DNA of 64,000 bases from Psilocybe azurescens. Its lineage: Eukaryota > Basidiomycota > Agaricomycetes > Agaricales > Agrocybaceae. Positions 1 through 10,696 of the stretch are shown here, piece after piece; positions within the stretch are counted from its first letter, which is position 1; each line of letters opens with the position of its first letter. The notes under the pieces were generated by a model that saw only the letters and a program-made list of their open reading frames with translations, was not told the DNA's origin and did not search any database. The stretch covers positions 186,001-250,000 of the forward strand of contig JAJIRX010000648.1 of assembly GCA_023853785.1 (NCBI GenBank). The letters run 5' to 3'. The position numbers were made by a program, and so were the translations under genes.

Positions 1-131
1 AGGGGTGTCTTATTTACACCAGGCTAGCGGAGTGATTTCACCTTGGTGACCACGTTCGCTCCTATTCTCCTTCTTTGCTCCCTCCCCACTCATCGACTGC
101 TCTTAATTGGACTCAGTCGACGACGGCAAAG

Positions 132-829
132 ATGATGCTCGTACAACTACCAGCCATGGATGCTGTCTCTGTCTCTGTCCCCGCCTTCCCATCCCTTCCT
201 TCCTTCAACCTCGGCATCGCACATACTCTTCTGAGGCCCACTACATGGATCGTCGTCCTCGCTTCCCTCGTCATCCTTTCCAGCATTCGCGCCGCTCTTC
301 TATATGTGCGGCCACCGACATGGACTGAGGGCCGCAAGAGGGTGTCCTTTGTAGCCATTGTGAAGCAAGAGTCTGGTTCCACACCAGTGGGAGCGTCCTC
401 ATCGGCATCGGAAACTCGGTCTCAGGGTGGAAAGGAAAAACCGACTTCAAAGGCGACTACAACGGCACAGACAGACATGAAGAAGATGAGCTCGTGTCTT
501 TGGGGCCTCGTGAAATGGGACAGCCTCCCTGCTGTTCCCTCTCGATCAGGGCGTGGAGGTTGGCAACAACCGTCGCCGCAGATGCAGCAGACAAGACGGC
601 CAGGTCCAGCCTTCGACCATCCTCGTTCGTCCTGCGCTTTCCTCGTTGCGTTTGTACTAATCTTACTTTGTCGCATGCAGTACCAGCTCTTTATGATACC
701 CAAGTACCCGCGTCTATGGCCAAGATGATCATGTCTCGTCACACCTTCCGTCGACCAACATCACGTCCTCCACCTGTGCGCGCGACCAACGTGCCACAGT
801 ACCAGCGGAAAACACCAAGTATGGTTTAG
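132..829 (+). CDS. hypothetical single-pass membrane protein
   Basis: I do not recognise the family. From the ATG at 132 the frame encodes one clear hydrophobic segment at about residues 37-58 (TWIVVLASLVILSSIRAALL), followed by a basic stretch, a Ser/Thr-rich linker and a GLVKWDSLPAVP segment. The frame then seems to shift by one base at the CCC run 537-539, continuing as a Gln/Arg-rich segment and PSTILVRPALSS. A short intron at about 650-680 (GTTTGT..GCATGCAG, branch-like CTAAT) leads to a C-terminal exon with SMAKMIMSRHTFRRP and a stop at 829. The coherence of the C-terminal exon makes a real gene likely. The intron is only about 31 nt, so another donor (629) is possible. The break at 537-539 may be a consensus error. 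Function unknown. Confidence 0.5.
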
Positions 830-3700
830 AGCGCTCATGCTTTGTTCCTTATCAAGACAAGAAATGAACGACATTTGACATTTACAAAACTCCTATTCTG
901 ACAATGAACCTTCCAACGACCCTCAAACGCATGAAACATTCAAGATATCAAATTTATAAATTCAAGAACACTTGTACTCCACCCTGCTTTTCACCCCCAT
1001 AACCTCTCTCCACACCGCACACTCCGCACCGTACCGACACAAGAAAATCGAATCAAGCTATCTATTTTCCGCCAGTGCGGCTTAGAACCTAGATGATTCC
1101 ATCCTTCCGTGATGATTGACTCCTTAGCCATCTTCAGTTCTTCCAGCTCTGTTTCAAGCCTTTCGTTTTGTGCTCACCCTTCTCCGCCCATCCTGGCCCC
1201 TGGGTTTTAAATTTATAGCCTGGTCCGCCATTCTATGTCACACGATCACAAGTCGATCACGTTGTGTTATTTGTTATCTGCCCGATCACATCACTTCTGG
1301 TCACTCCGCCGCCTTCCTTTCTCCGATCTGTCATTTTTTATCGATCCAGACTCTGCGGTCCTTGTGGTAGTGCGATTCTTATCACAACAACTGGTCATTG
1401 AGAAACAGGTCATGCCGACCTGATGGACCCGTATGCCTTGCAATTCATGGCTGGGCTCGCGGCGACCTTCCCTCAATATCTTTGTGATTGTCCTCCTCGA
1501 CATATACCCTTCTCCCCTTTTCCTTCCCGGTTGGTCGTCCAGAACGTCATCGATATCATTATTTTATCCTATCCCACCCCGTCTGTCTCTCGGTCCAGTG
1601 TGCGCTTGTTATCCCCCCATCGTCTCGAAGATTCCCCTATCATCATTTCCCCCAACGTTGCTTGCGTGGTATCATTATTTCTTCTGTTCTTCCCAAATCA
1701 TTATTACCCAAATTGCCGTTATTACCTTTCTCTTTTTTTTAACCTATCCCCGGACACTTTTTTATCCCTATTTCTATGCAGAATAGAGTGACAAAAAGAG
1801 TGCAGTCTTTTATTTTGGTTTTCCCTATTATTTGTAATCTTGTTTTGTAGTTTGGCTTTATCTTTTTATCATATCATACATATTGTTGGACAGTCTGCTT
1901 CCTTTCCTTCGGTCCGTTCCGTTTGTGCGAGTAGCGCGGCTCTTCGCAATTTGCGGTGAGCGGGTACTTATTTTTCTTTTCGTCGGTGTTCTTTCGTTTC
2001 GATCATATCTACGAATGCGTTGCTTGCTTTTTGTTTTCGTTCTTCATCAATTTTTTCGTTTGTTCGCTTCTTAATAATTCCGCATCTTCGCTTGTTCTCT
2101 CTTCCCTCTTCCCCCCCCTTTTTATATATACCTTGGATTGTTGGGATACTTTTTTGACGATATACCGCGGGTTACGGGTTACAGGGCCTTCGATTCGTCA
2201 ATTCGAATACGCAGCAGACGTATAGGATTTTCTGATTGGGAAGGAATGGGCGGAAGAAACTGTTGTTGACAGGATGTCCGCAGCATCATCAGACTCGCGC
2301 TTTGCCATGATACGCGCGCGATTCGGATATGCCGTCTACTCTTGACTGTTGACGTTATTGCGCCATGCGTGCAGTATACATGGTCCCTCGGACGACTGGC
2401 CGACATGATGCATACGGACTTGGACAAGTGGGGAAGCTGTGTGGCGTGGGCTTGGGCGGCTATGTGGCTTGTAGAGATGTGCTGGGCAGTGGGCGCAGCA
2501 GCTGCTGCCAGTACGGTACGGTATCATATGTACTTGGGATTGTCCGGATTTATCTGGGCACCAATCTGCTACTGATCACTGTAGCGGCTAGGGTTTAGCG
2601 CCGTGGTTTTGCATTTTTTTGACGTTGTTGGGTACTTGCATAGGTTATACCAGCTTAAGTACTGTATCTCAGACGACATCAATGTTTTTTAACGTATTGC
2701 CCATTTAACACCTTTTTTGATTATTAAGGGCTAATATCGTGTCAAATAATGATACTAAGGCTCTATCTATGCTTCGGAGGGCCCGCGTATCTTGCATGGA
2801 CGAAGCTCGCAACAGCTTTGGTGTGAAGTCAATTTTTGTTGGTATGAGGGATTAATGATAATGATTCAGACTCAAATTCTTCGATGTTACCTTTGTCGTT
2901 CCGTTTTTTTCATGCATTGGCTTCAAAATACCCTGAGAATGCTACGTCACACCAGCTTAAATTGCGGTCAACCATTGAACGTTGAGCAAGTACACTTCAA
3001 CCAGTTAAGCCCCTCTTCGCACTAGGCTCGTGAAACTTTTAAGTTCAGTTAATTGGAGAGTCGGAAGTTGAAGTCGGAGTTAATACAGTCGTCAACATCA
3101 TACACAAGCACTCTTCTCTGTTCCAACACAAGAATTCAAAACCTTAGTCTCTTTCACAGCTCTTGACTACCATTCTAAATCGAATTGATATTCTCTCCTA
3201 CCCTATTCCCAGAGATTATGGCGAGGAAGTAGCCCACATAATCAACCTACGCGAGCGGATACACACCTTATCCTCAGTAGCGCTAACCTCCTACGCAATG
3301 AAGGCCAGTGCACATAAGCATATGTTGGCGGGACTAACCCTCATACATAAAGTGCCCTGAAATGCTATGCATGTCAGCTATTTGCGATTTTGGAGGCCGA
3401 TCCACAATCAGAATACAGGTGTTGCTTCATTTGTGAGGTTGTTCGTACTCAGACTATATTGGCCAAAAAATCTATTATCAAATCTGTCAACAATTGGATT
3501 CTTGTATCCATTATGGACAGGATTTTCAGATCGGACGAGAACAAAGGCAGATTATCTTCGAAGCTAGGAGGAACCCGTTTTGATTAATGTGACCTCCGTG
3601 GCGTCGACTGCTGCGCAGCCCTTCTGTGACGAGACTGGAACTAACCTTCATCAAGAACACACATTGTATACTGAAGAACACCTTCATTGAACGTGTGGGA
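830..3700. other. intergenic, with long pyrimidine-rich tract
   Basis: No gene is supported here. From about 1140 to 2150 the + strand is strongly C/T-rich, with T runs such as those near 1733-1740. This keeps several frames open at once without any protein-like composition. Tracts like this are common upstream of transcription starts in basidiomycetes, but no coding start follows closely. From 2200 to 3700 I see only short ORFs with no recognisable motif. Confidence 0.4.
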
Positions 3701-3738
3701 TTTGCGATATCCTGTTCGAAACAAGTGAAAATCTGGGT

Positions 3739-4304
3739 ATGCTCCCTCCAGCCGGCAACTCAGGTCATGTCCATCATATTTCCCTGAAGTCAGTGAGTTT
3801 CGCAACTCACTACAACCTTCCTTGGATCAAAATACTCCCCCCTCATGGTGGCCAGCAGTCAAAACCAGAGTACGCATTTTCAATGTTGCAGAAAATTTAC
3901 TTCGCGTTTGGTCCTGCCTTCAACGCTTTACAATTTCAATCTGTGCGCCGTATGCTTGTGCTGAATGCTGGATCCGCTCTATAAAGGTTAACGATAGGGC
4001 TGGCAAGTTAGTTGATTTCACCTCTCCCTTCATGTTTCGCGTTAAATTTACTGCCTTTACAGTGCTCAGCCTCGAAACTTGTTCTTTCTCTTTGCTGACT
4101 CCCCTCAATGTTGAAACTATTTCCACCCTACGTAAGTTGAGTATCGATTTCTCTGGTAGCATTACTCCTACGTATCCAAAAGATCGCACTCGTACGGGTG
4201 TAATACCCAATCTACAATGGTCGACTCATTTACAGGATTACCTGCCGAAGGCAAGGTATTTTGCATGTATGAAATTCGTTAGTTGCAATCTAGTACATAT
4301 GTAG
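3739..4304 (+). pseudogene. possible decayed leucine-rich (F-box-type) fragment
   Basis: Two overlapping + frames (3739-3984 and 3822-4304) give leucine-rich text. One stretch, TAFTVLSLETCSF followed by LNVETISTLRKLSI, resembles the LRR part of fungal F-box proteins. There is no F-box, no convincing splice structure, and the frame changes midway. This is weak evidence, best read as a possible degenerate fragment of the very large F-box/LRR family of mushrooms. It could equally be chance. Confidence 0.15.
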
Positions 4305-7200
4305 ATGTAAATAAACACCATATATATAGATAAAAATTTTCAGGACTCCTGTTGGCAATTTGTAATAAATACTAAATATCATGCCGTAGTACAATTCCTT
4401 CGGCTGGTAATAGCGGACGAAGTCCGCTCTTTCGAGTATAGAACTTTCCTATTGGCTTTATGATGGAGCAGAATACTTCAAATGGTTATACGATGGACTC
4501 GATCACTTCTCACACTCTGGTGTCATTGACCTTTGTTTTTCAAATCCAAGTCTCAGAATATCTTTTCCATTGGACAAATTCCTATAAAAGAAAAATGTGT
4601 TTCGATGTGGAAACGCCTTCCTAACGGACACTAGAAAGTGGTTCCGGCTGAACAAGGCTTTCCTTTTCATAACTTCCCTCCAAGCTATTTTCTGGTTTGA
4701 AGTTGCCATTCGTGATGTCCTCTATCCTTCTGAATCGAGATTTGAAAGATCTTCTACGAAAGTCGGAATTACAAACTACGAGTCGCGAAGCAAGACATAT
4801 CAAGCCGGTAGTACTATGATATGTTTTCTCCTGCTATAGCAGGTTTAGAGACATCTCGTTGGGTCTCGGCTTCAGACCAACAACTATTTATAAGTCTGCG
4901 TCTAGCTACGATTGGGCAGGTTTGTATATATAAATGGATAGTGTGCTTTGGATGAAAACAGCCTCCTCCTCGAATCAGGGCTCGGGTACACTACACCTTT
5001 TTAAACATAATTCAACGGCCCCTCGCTCATTATACGGATCAGAAGAAATATCATGATACATGATTCATGATTCATGAATGTCAAGTAATTTATAGTCCTC
5101 GTAGTCTCGAAATCTCCGGGTGTCTCAGGAGTGTCAGACGGGATGTTGATAATAGTATGGTATGAATTGCTTGAGATATGTCCACTAATAAAAGCACACT
5201 AGACACTACGTACAGGCCTGTAACCACTACAACACGGATGGCTCCTTCGAGATATGATGCATGCATATCAATTGTCATACCACACGACTAATTGCATTCG
5301 CAAGGATAGATCAAGAAGAGTCCTAATTAAGAGAAGTTCTACTCAGTGACGACATTCTCAACAATGTCCAGGGACATTTCGCACGTCGAACGCACATAGG
5401 ACGCGTGAAAATAAACTTTATTTCAGAGCCCTGTGACGAAGCAGCAATAGTTACGAAAGCAAGGTACGCACGAAGATTCGACATAAGGGCAGCCTAGGGC
5501 CCTTGTAACCCTTTAAGCACCGTTATAGCCGCCCGACAGACACCGCGCCAAGGCTCATATGATTCATAGCCGCCACATCGCCTAACGTCATGGTGTGCTA
5601 CGTCAGATTATATTCACCTTTAGCACTGCTATACAAGACTAAGAATGGCACATACACACACAAGTGGCACTGATAGGACACAGTGGTATACAACAAGCTT
5701 TCATAACCGTGCAACTTGCGAACAGCAATGCAACCAATGTCTTGGGAAGATGTGTTTCGGAAACTCTACGCACGCCCCACGCACGTCGAAAAGTCACATC
5801 AAATTCTTTCCAGTTCTTCCTTTTCCTGGGATAATGTGCCAACAGATGGCAAATGGATGAGACCAGAATTCATTCATGGGCCCGTGATACTAACACCGTC
5901 CGCATTGAATCCTCATCACTGCGGCTATCTCTGCCTGAGCAAGCAGAGCTGCTTTTGTACACTGGTGTACATCTGCCAACATAGGTCCCGACCAAAGATC
6001 TATGCGCAGATAGCATGCCAATGAGACTGCTACCTGGACCAGGGTCGAACTTGCTGTTTTTGACGTGAAGATCACCTGCAACGGATGGCACCAGGGAAAG
6101 CACAAAGACTGGCAATGCTAGACGTGTTGACAACGTGCGGTGACAAGGCAAGTAAATATGTACATTGGAGTTCCCTATGAAGGGTATCTGCATTCTAGGC
6201 GTATGCTGTGAAAAGGAAGATATTGAGATATAGAGCTCAACTTCTGTAGTTGGCCCATGATCTAGACCAAGTGACACTTCCATGTTGATAGTAATTCTGT
6301 CGCAGGGCGGAGTAGCTTTCACTCTAGATATCGGTCGCCTAGATATGATAACCAAAACGAAGCAGAAGCCAGGTTCAATGACCAAACGGAGCGCCATAGA
6401 CCGCGGCGCGAGGAAATATGCTAAATCCCAACCGTAATGGCTAGGTAAAGACTATTGGAAGTCAAACCAGCGACGTCCGTAGTCATTCTAGAACAGACAA
6501 CAAAACAGCTTGTGCCGGAGTGCCGAGGCATCGACGGAGTTGGGCGACTTTTCATGGCCAACATAGTGTCATAGTCCCGCATGCCTAGATTTTATGCGAA
6601 TCCCGCACGCAAAATAGGCGTTGTCCGGAGAGCATCCGAACGGAGAAGAATGGGTGTTGGCACAGTGGCTTCCTGTTTGAGCTTGTTCGCCTGTTCGAGC
6701 CATGGAACTTTCTGAACATAGTCGGTGCAGACAGAATGCCTCGGGCGGACGGAACACGAAAAATGACTAGGACTTGCAGGGCCGGCGAGTGTTCATTGTT
6801 AGGTGACAGGGCCAAAGGCTCCTAATAACAAGAATTAAGTTAGAACATATGAGACGAACATGCCGTTGTTTTGAACTGGGGATGACAAGAGCATGTGTCG
6901 CCTTTAACCCGATTTGAAGAGGATGTTCTTGTTAATGAACGTTGAGCTCGGGTGAATGGACAGCCTCAAGGCAAAAAGAAGGAGCTTACATAAGGTCATT
7001 TAAGTCCAAAATGGAACAAGGTCCACCTCACCCTGTCCAACAATCACGGCAAGTGACAGCCTTTTCAACAGTCTCTCTTCTATATGGCGAGCAGGGAGAT
7101 CTCAAATGGCAGCTCTGACGCTCCTTGTTTCTCAACTTGGCTTTTATCCAATACCATCACTCACCGACCCCGCTCCCCCTTTCCCCCTCCCCCTTCCGGC
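4305..7200. other. intergenic, no gene seen
   Basis: About 2.9 kb with only short unsupported ORFs on both strands. A small direct repeat of ATGATTCATG lies near 5055-5077. I see no RNA gene, transposon motif or conserved protein segment. Confidence 0.3.
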
Positions 7201-8628
7201 ATGGTCGCTATACCCCATGAAATATGGCTTCATATCGCCCAGTTCTTGCCAGCGCTCGTTCTCCAGGATCTCCCTGACTGTTAACAGCGCCTTTTTCCAG
7301 CTTGCAATGGACTGTCGCTATCGCCAGATGAGCTTCGCCTATTTAGACAACAGAATGCTGAGGAGATTGGCACGTCTCAAGTACACATCTTTTCATGCTA
7401 TTACAGCCCTTTGATCTCTCTAATCTGCGTGTCCAGAGATCCACTTGTTGCGAAGCGCGTCCGCATACTACACGTATATCCCGGGTTTTTGAAGGAGGCA
7501 CTTGACAAAGAGAGACACGATCCCGAACCAATTCTCCGGCGTTCGTTGCGGGACAAACTTGCCGACATCGCAAATCTTCTCCTGGAACAAAAGCGTTCGG
7601 CCAAACACCCACGCATACGGCTCATTCGAACGCTCAAGCGGGCAGAAGATGTCGTTCAGATCATGCTCGAGGTCCTCAGCAGCTTGCCCAATGTAACTGA
7701 CTATTACGTGACGTGGTGCGGGATGCCTTCCATAAGCGCGACCGCCGTGCCATTCCTGTCCACCGTTTTCCAGGGAAATCTTCGGAAACTCTCTCTTGAT
7801 CTATCCCTGGAGAATATGCGGAATCTCTTGACCCCATCCTTCAAAGTCGACAATTTGCAAGAGCTGCAGCTGACCATACATTCCGAAAATATCGATTCCG
7901 TCTGGGAACGAAATGAGATTTTGACAACTCATCTGGCCCCAGCAATAAGCCGCCTTCGCTCAACCTTGCGAATACTTACCATCCAGTCATGGGAACCAGC
8001 AGACCTGTCACCTATGCTTTGCGCAGTTAAACGACTTCCGGCCTTGGAACAGCTAGTTGTAGCTATCCCTGTTGAATCGACCCACCTAGGAGATCCCAGA
8101 GGTCTCGCCCAATTTCTATCTGCGCATCGGTTCACTCTGCGCACGCTTTGCTTGCGTGCAACCCAAATTGGTGGGCGTGGTCTAACTCCGGATCTGGTGT
8201 CATTCGATACTTGGATGAGGTCTGCAATTAGCGGGGTCATTTTACCGAAACTACGCGTTCTCGATATCAGCTCCAACCTCTTCCCCGTTTACACCTCGTT
8301 ATCGTGCCTTTCTCATTTTTCGTCAACCATTACCTCGCTGTCTCTTACGGGGTGTTATCGGACTTACGATGATGTGGAGGAGGTCCTTACCATGATATCT
8401 GGTCGGGAGCAGGGTTTGTGCCGACTACGCGTCGGCCTTGTTTCGTTATCACCTCAACTCGTCGATATGATTTCAGCCAAGCTTCCAGAGCTGAATAGAC
8501 TGGAGCTGGTCGTCAAATACATACTTCCTCATGCTTGGGACTCTCCGGAGTTTTCTTCAAGGGTGACCGCCGGTGCCAGGCAACAGGCAGAACAAATCGT
8601 ACGTGCAAATTTACCCTTTCCATCGTAA
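7201..8628 (+). CDS. F-box protein (frame broken by one base)
   Basis: F-box proteins are substrate adaptors of SCF ubiquitin ligases. The ATG at 7201 opens with a clear N-terminal F-box (VAIPHEIWLHIAQFLPALVL), then a NSAFFQLAMDCRYR segment typical of mushroom F-box proteins. A 56-nt intron (7381-7436, GTACAC..GTCCAG) joins ARLK to DPLVAKRVRILHVYP. The C-terminal 400 residues form irregular leucine-rich repeats. Between the F-box and the next segment the frame shifts at the CCC run 7272-7274; one C fewer would restore it, and no intron can explain it. Everything else is intact, so this is either a consensus error or a very recent null allele. The substrate cannot be predicted. Confidence 0.85.
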
Positions 8629-9367
8629 ATTGCAGAACTAAAATCCACCCTTTAGGACGTGTTTTTATCCGAAATGAATACAAGGCGTTACTCTCATTGG
8701 AATCTCGACCACATGTCTGTGCTGGCGGATTTCCTGCCTTATAGACCCCATTATGAGGCACTTCTTGAACAGACCTTTATGCGCTGCATACCATCCATTA
8801 GATCATTCACTTGACAGGACAAGAATGACTGCCCGCAATACACAACAGACACGAAGCCTATGGCCAGCAGCCCACTCGAGTCCCGCAATACCTGATTCGG
8901 CGAATAATTATCACTACGCCGTCTGCCCCTGGATGATCAACCAAATCAGTCGCGTACGAAGGAAGGGAAAGCGATGGGATTGTTTATGACGACACTAACA
9001 CCGCCGTTGCAACAAAATTAGCTGCGTTGGTAGAAGCTTTTATTTTTGCTTGATCCATTTGTAAATAATAGTGGAAGCGAGAATTCTTAGAAGTCATTCG
9101 TCATCCATTATTTGGTCGTTATGTTTTCGTCGTTTATCGAGGTTAATGAAAGGCCTTCCCAGGTAAGTCTTATTCAAATCAAATATGACTGCTTTCGTTC
9201 GAGGTGCGTGGACCAGGTCCTTCACTGACACTTTTAATAATGTTGTTCCGTTTCTGGGAAACGATTTTGCGAATATTTCATTCCAGAAGAGTGTATGCGT
9301 GTTCAGCGGACTATACCATTTGCGGACTGGTCAGAAAGCAACCCTATCAAAGGACAGGGTGATCTTA
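8629..9367. other. intergenic, no gene seen
   Basis: Contains only short ORFs. The + strand ORF at 9185-9547 overlaps the 3' part of the minus-strand gene that follows and has no recognisable motif. Confidence 0.3.
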
Positions 9368-10560
9368 CTAGATGGATCTTATGTTTACTTTTTGGGGCTT
9401 CATGGTTTTCTCGGTGCGAACGATGGATTTTTCGAATGCGTTTCTAGCTTTGAATACTGTCTCGGTAAGGCGGACGAGCTTTGGATGAAAATCGACATGT
9501 TTTGCTTTGCATTCGCTAGAATCATTGCTCGCGATAATACCCTTTAGATGCTGGGCAGACTTGACCTCTATCGGCTCATCCAAGTCGGATTTACGGACGA
9601 GATCATGCGTGTCGCTTTTGATCTTTTTCTTTGGGCGTTGTACGTCATGTTGGTGGTCCTCTTCGTTCCCGAGACGTCTCTTTCGTTGATTAACTAGCGC
9701 CACAGTCACAAGTGGGTCGAGCAGAAGCTGACATTCTGTCTCACGCTGAGGACGGAGGGATTTGTGTGCCTCCGGGACGATGCCAGGAACCTCCAAAATG
9801 AGTATTCTAGACTCATCGAATCCTGCTGTAAAAGATATAAACATTGGTATATGCGTGAAATTTAGCGCATATACTCACCGTCAAGTGTATATTCCGCGAT
9901 AGGCATAATGAAATCCTCGATAATGCAGAGGGTTACCCAAGATGCATGCCGGACCTGCCAAAGATGTCGAAATACGAGTAACGATTAGGGGCGGTGCTTA
10001 TAAGTTGTGCGAATTGATTGACATACGATTAACGACCGGGAAAGAAGCCTGTCGTCGATATGATATTAGAAATAACGAGCCCAATATACCTAGGTAAAAG
10101 CTGCTCAACTCATTGAGCCATGGATCATCCATACCGTTGCAGAAGAAGAATTGGGCTTTTCGAAAGTCGGCGTCTGTGTGCGTTAGAGCCCCTCCGTTGT
10201 TTACTGTGGGTTAAAACGATTATTAAAAATATCAACGGTACAAGAGAAGGAAGACCCGCCCCATAGTTGTCGAATAGAACGAGGAACCAGCGGACTAAAG
10301 CATGCTTAACGATTTAGGATAAGAATGTCAGCTAGATGTCAAAGAAGTGAGCGTGCTCCAAGGTTCACCTAAGCCTGAGAACAACATGAACTTTGATGAG
10401 TATGGCACTCTTCGGCACTCCTGAGAAATCAGAGAAACGAGCAGTTCAGTTTATTTGTAACGAGGCCAGTATCGCTGATAATTCTGGAGCAGTTCAAGTT
10501 GTGGAGCAGAGTCAGTTGTGGACCAACAACTTTCGAAATCCGGATTGGGTATGCTTTCAT
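9368..10560 (-). CDS. unrecognised multi-exon gene
   Basis: A chain of plausible exons reads on the minus strand from an ATG near 10560, about 137 bp downstream of the abp1 stop on the same strand. Recognisable steps are: an exon ending LFSGL; a 74-nt intron 295-368 past 10000 (GTGAAC..TTTAG); an exon with VRWFLVLFDNYGA; then NNGGALTHTDADFRKAQFF and GMDDPWLNELSS; then VTLCIIEDFIMPIAEYTLD; and a last exon (from about 9834) opening with AGFDESRILILEVPG, carrying a basic motif QRPKKKIKSD that could be a nuclear signal, and stopping at 9368. The join around 10030-10095 does not hold frame in any splice model I tried, possibly another indel. The family is unknown to me and the start is tentative. 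Confidence 0.45.
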
Positions 10561-10696
10561 TTATTGATCAAATTCCCTACAACCAAACAAAGACAGAGCA
10601 AAGGAAAATGCGAGATCAATCCTATGTCTAGCAAGAAAGAATCGGAAACAAGAATCGGAATAAAAGAAGAAAAAAATCTATTTAGATTATACTTAA

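Noticed and set aside
1423..1791. Three overlapping + strand ORFs of about 85-122 residues
   Set aside because: The DNA is almost pure pyrimidine, so stops are rare in every frame. The peptides are Ser/Pro/Phe/Leu-rich with no motif.
9185..9547. 120-residue + strand ORF
   Set aside because: Antisense to the last exon of the minus-strand gene, whose exon chain is better supported.
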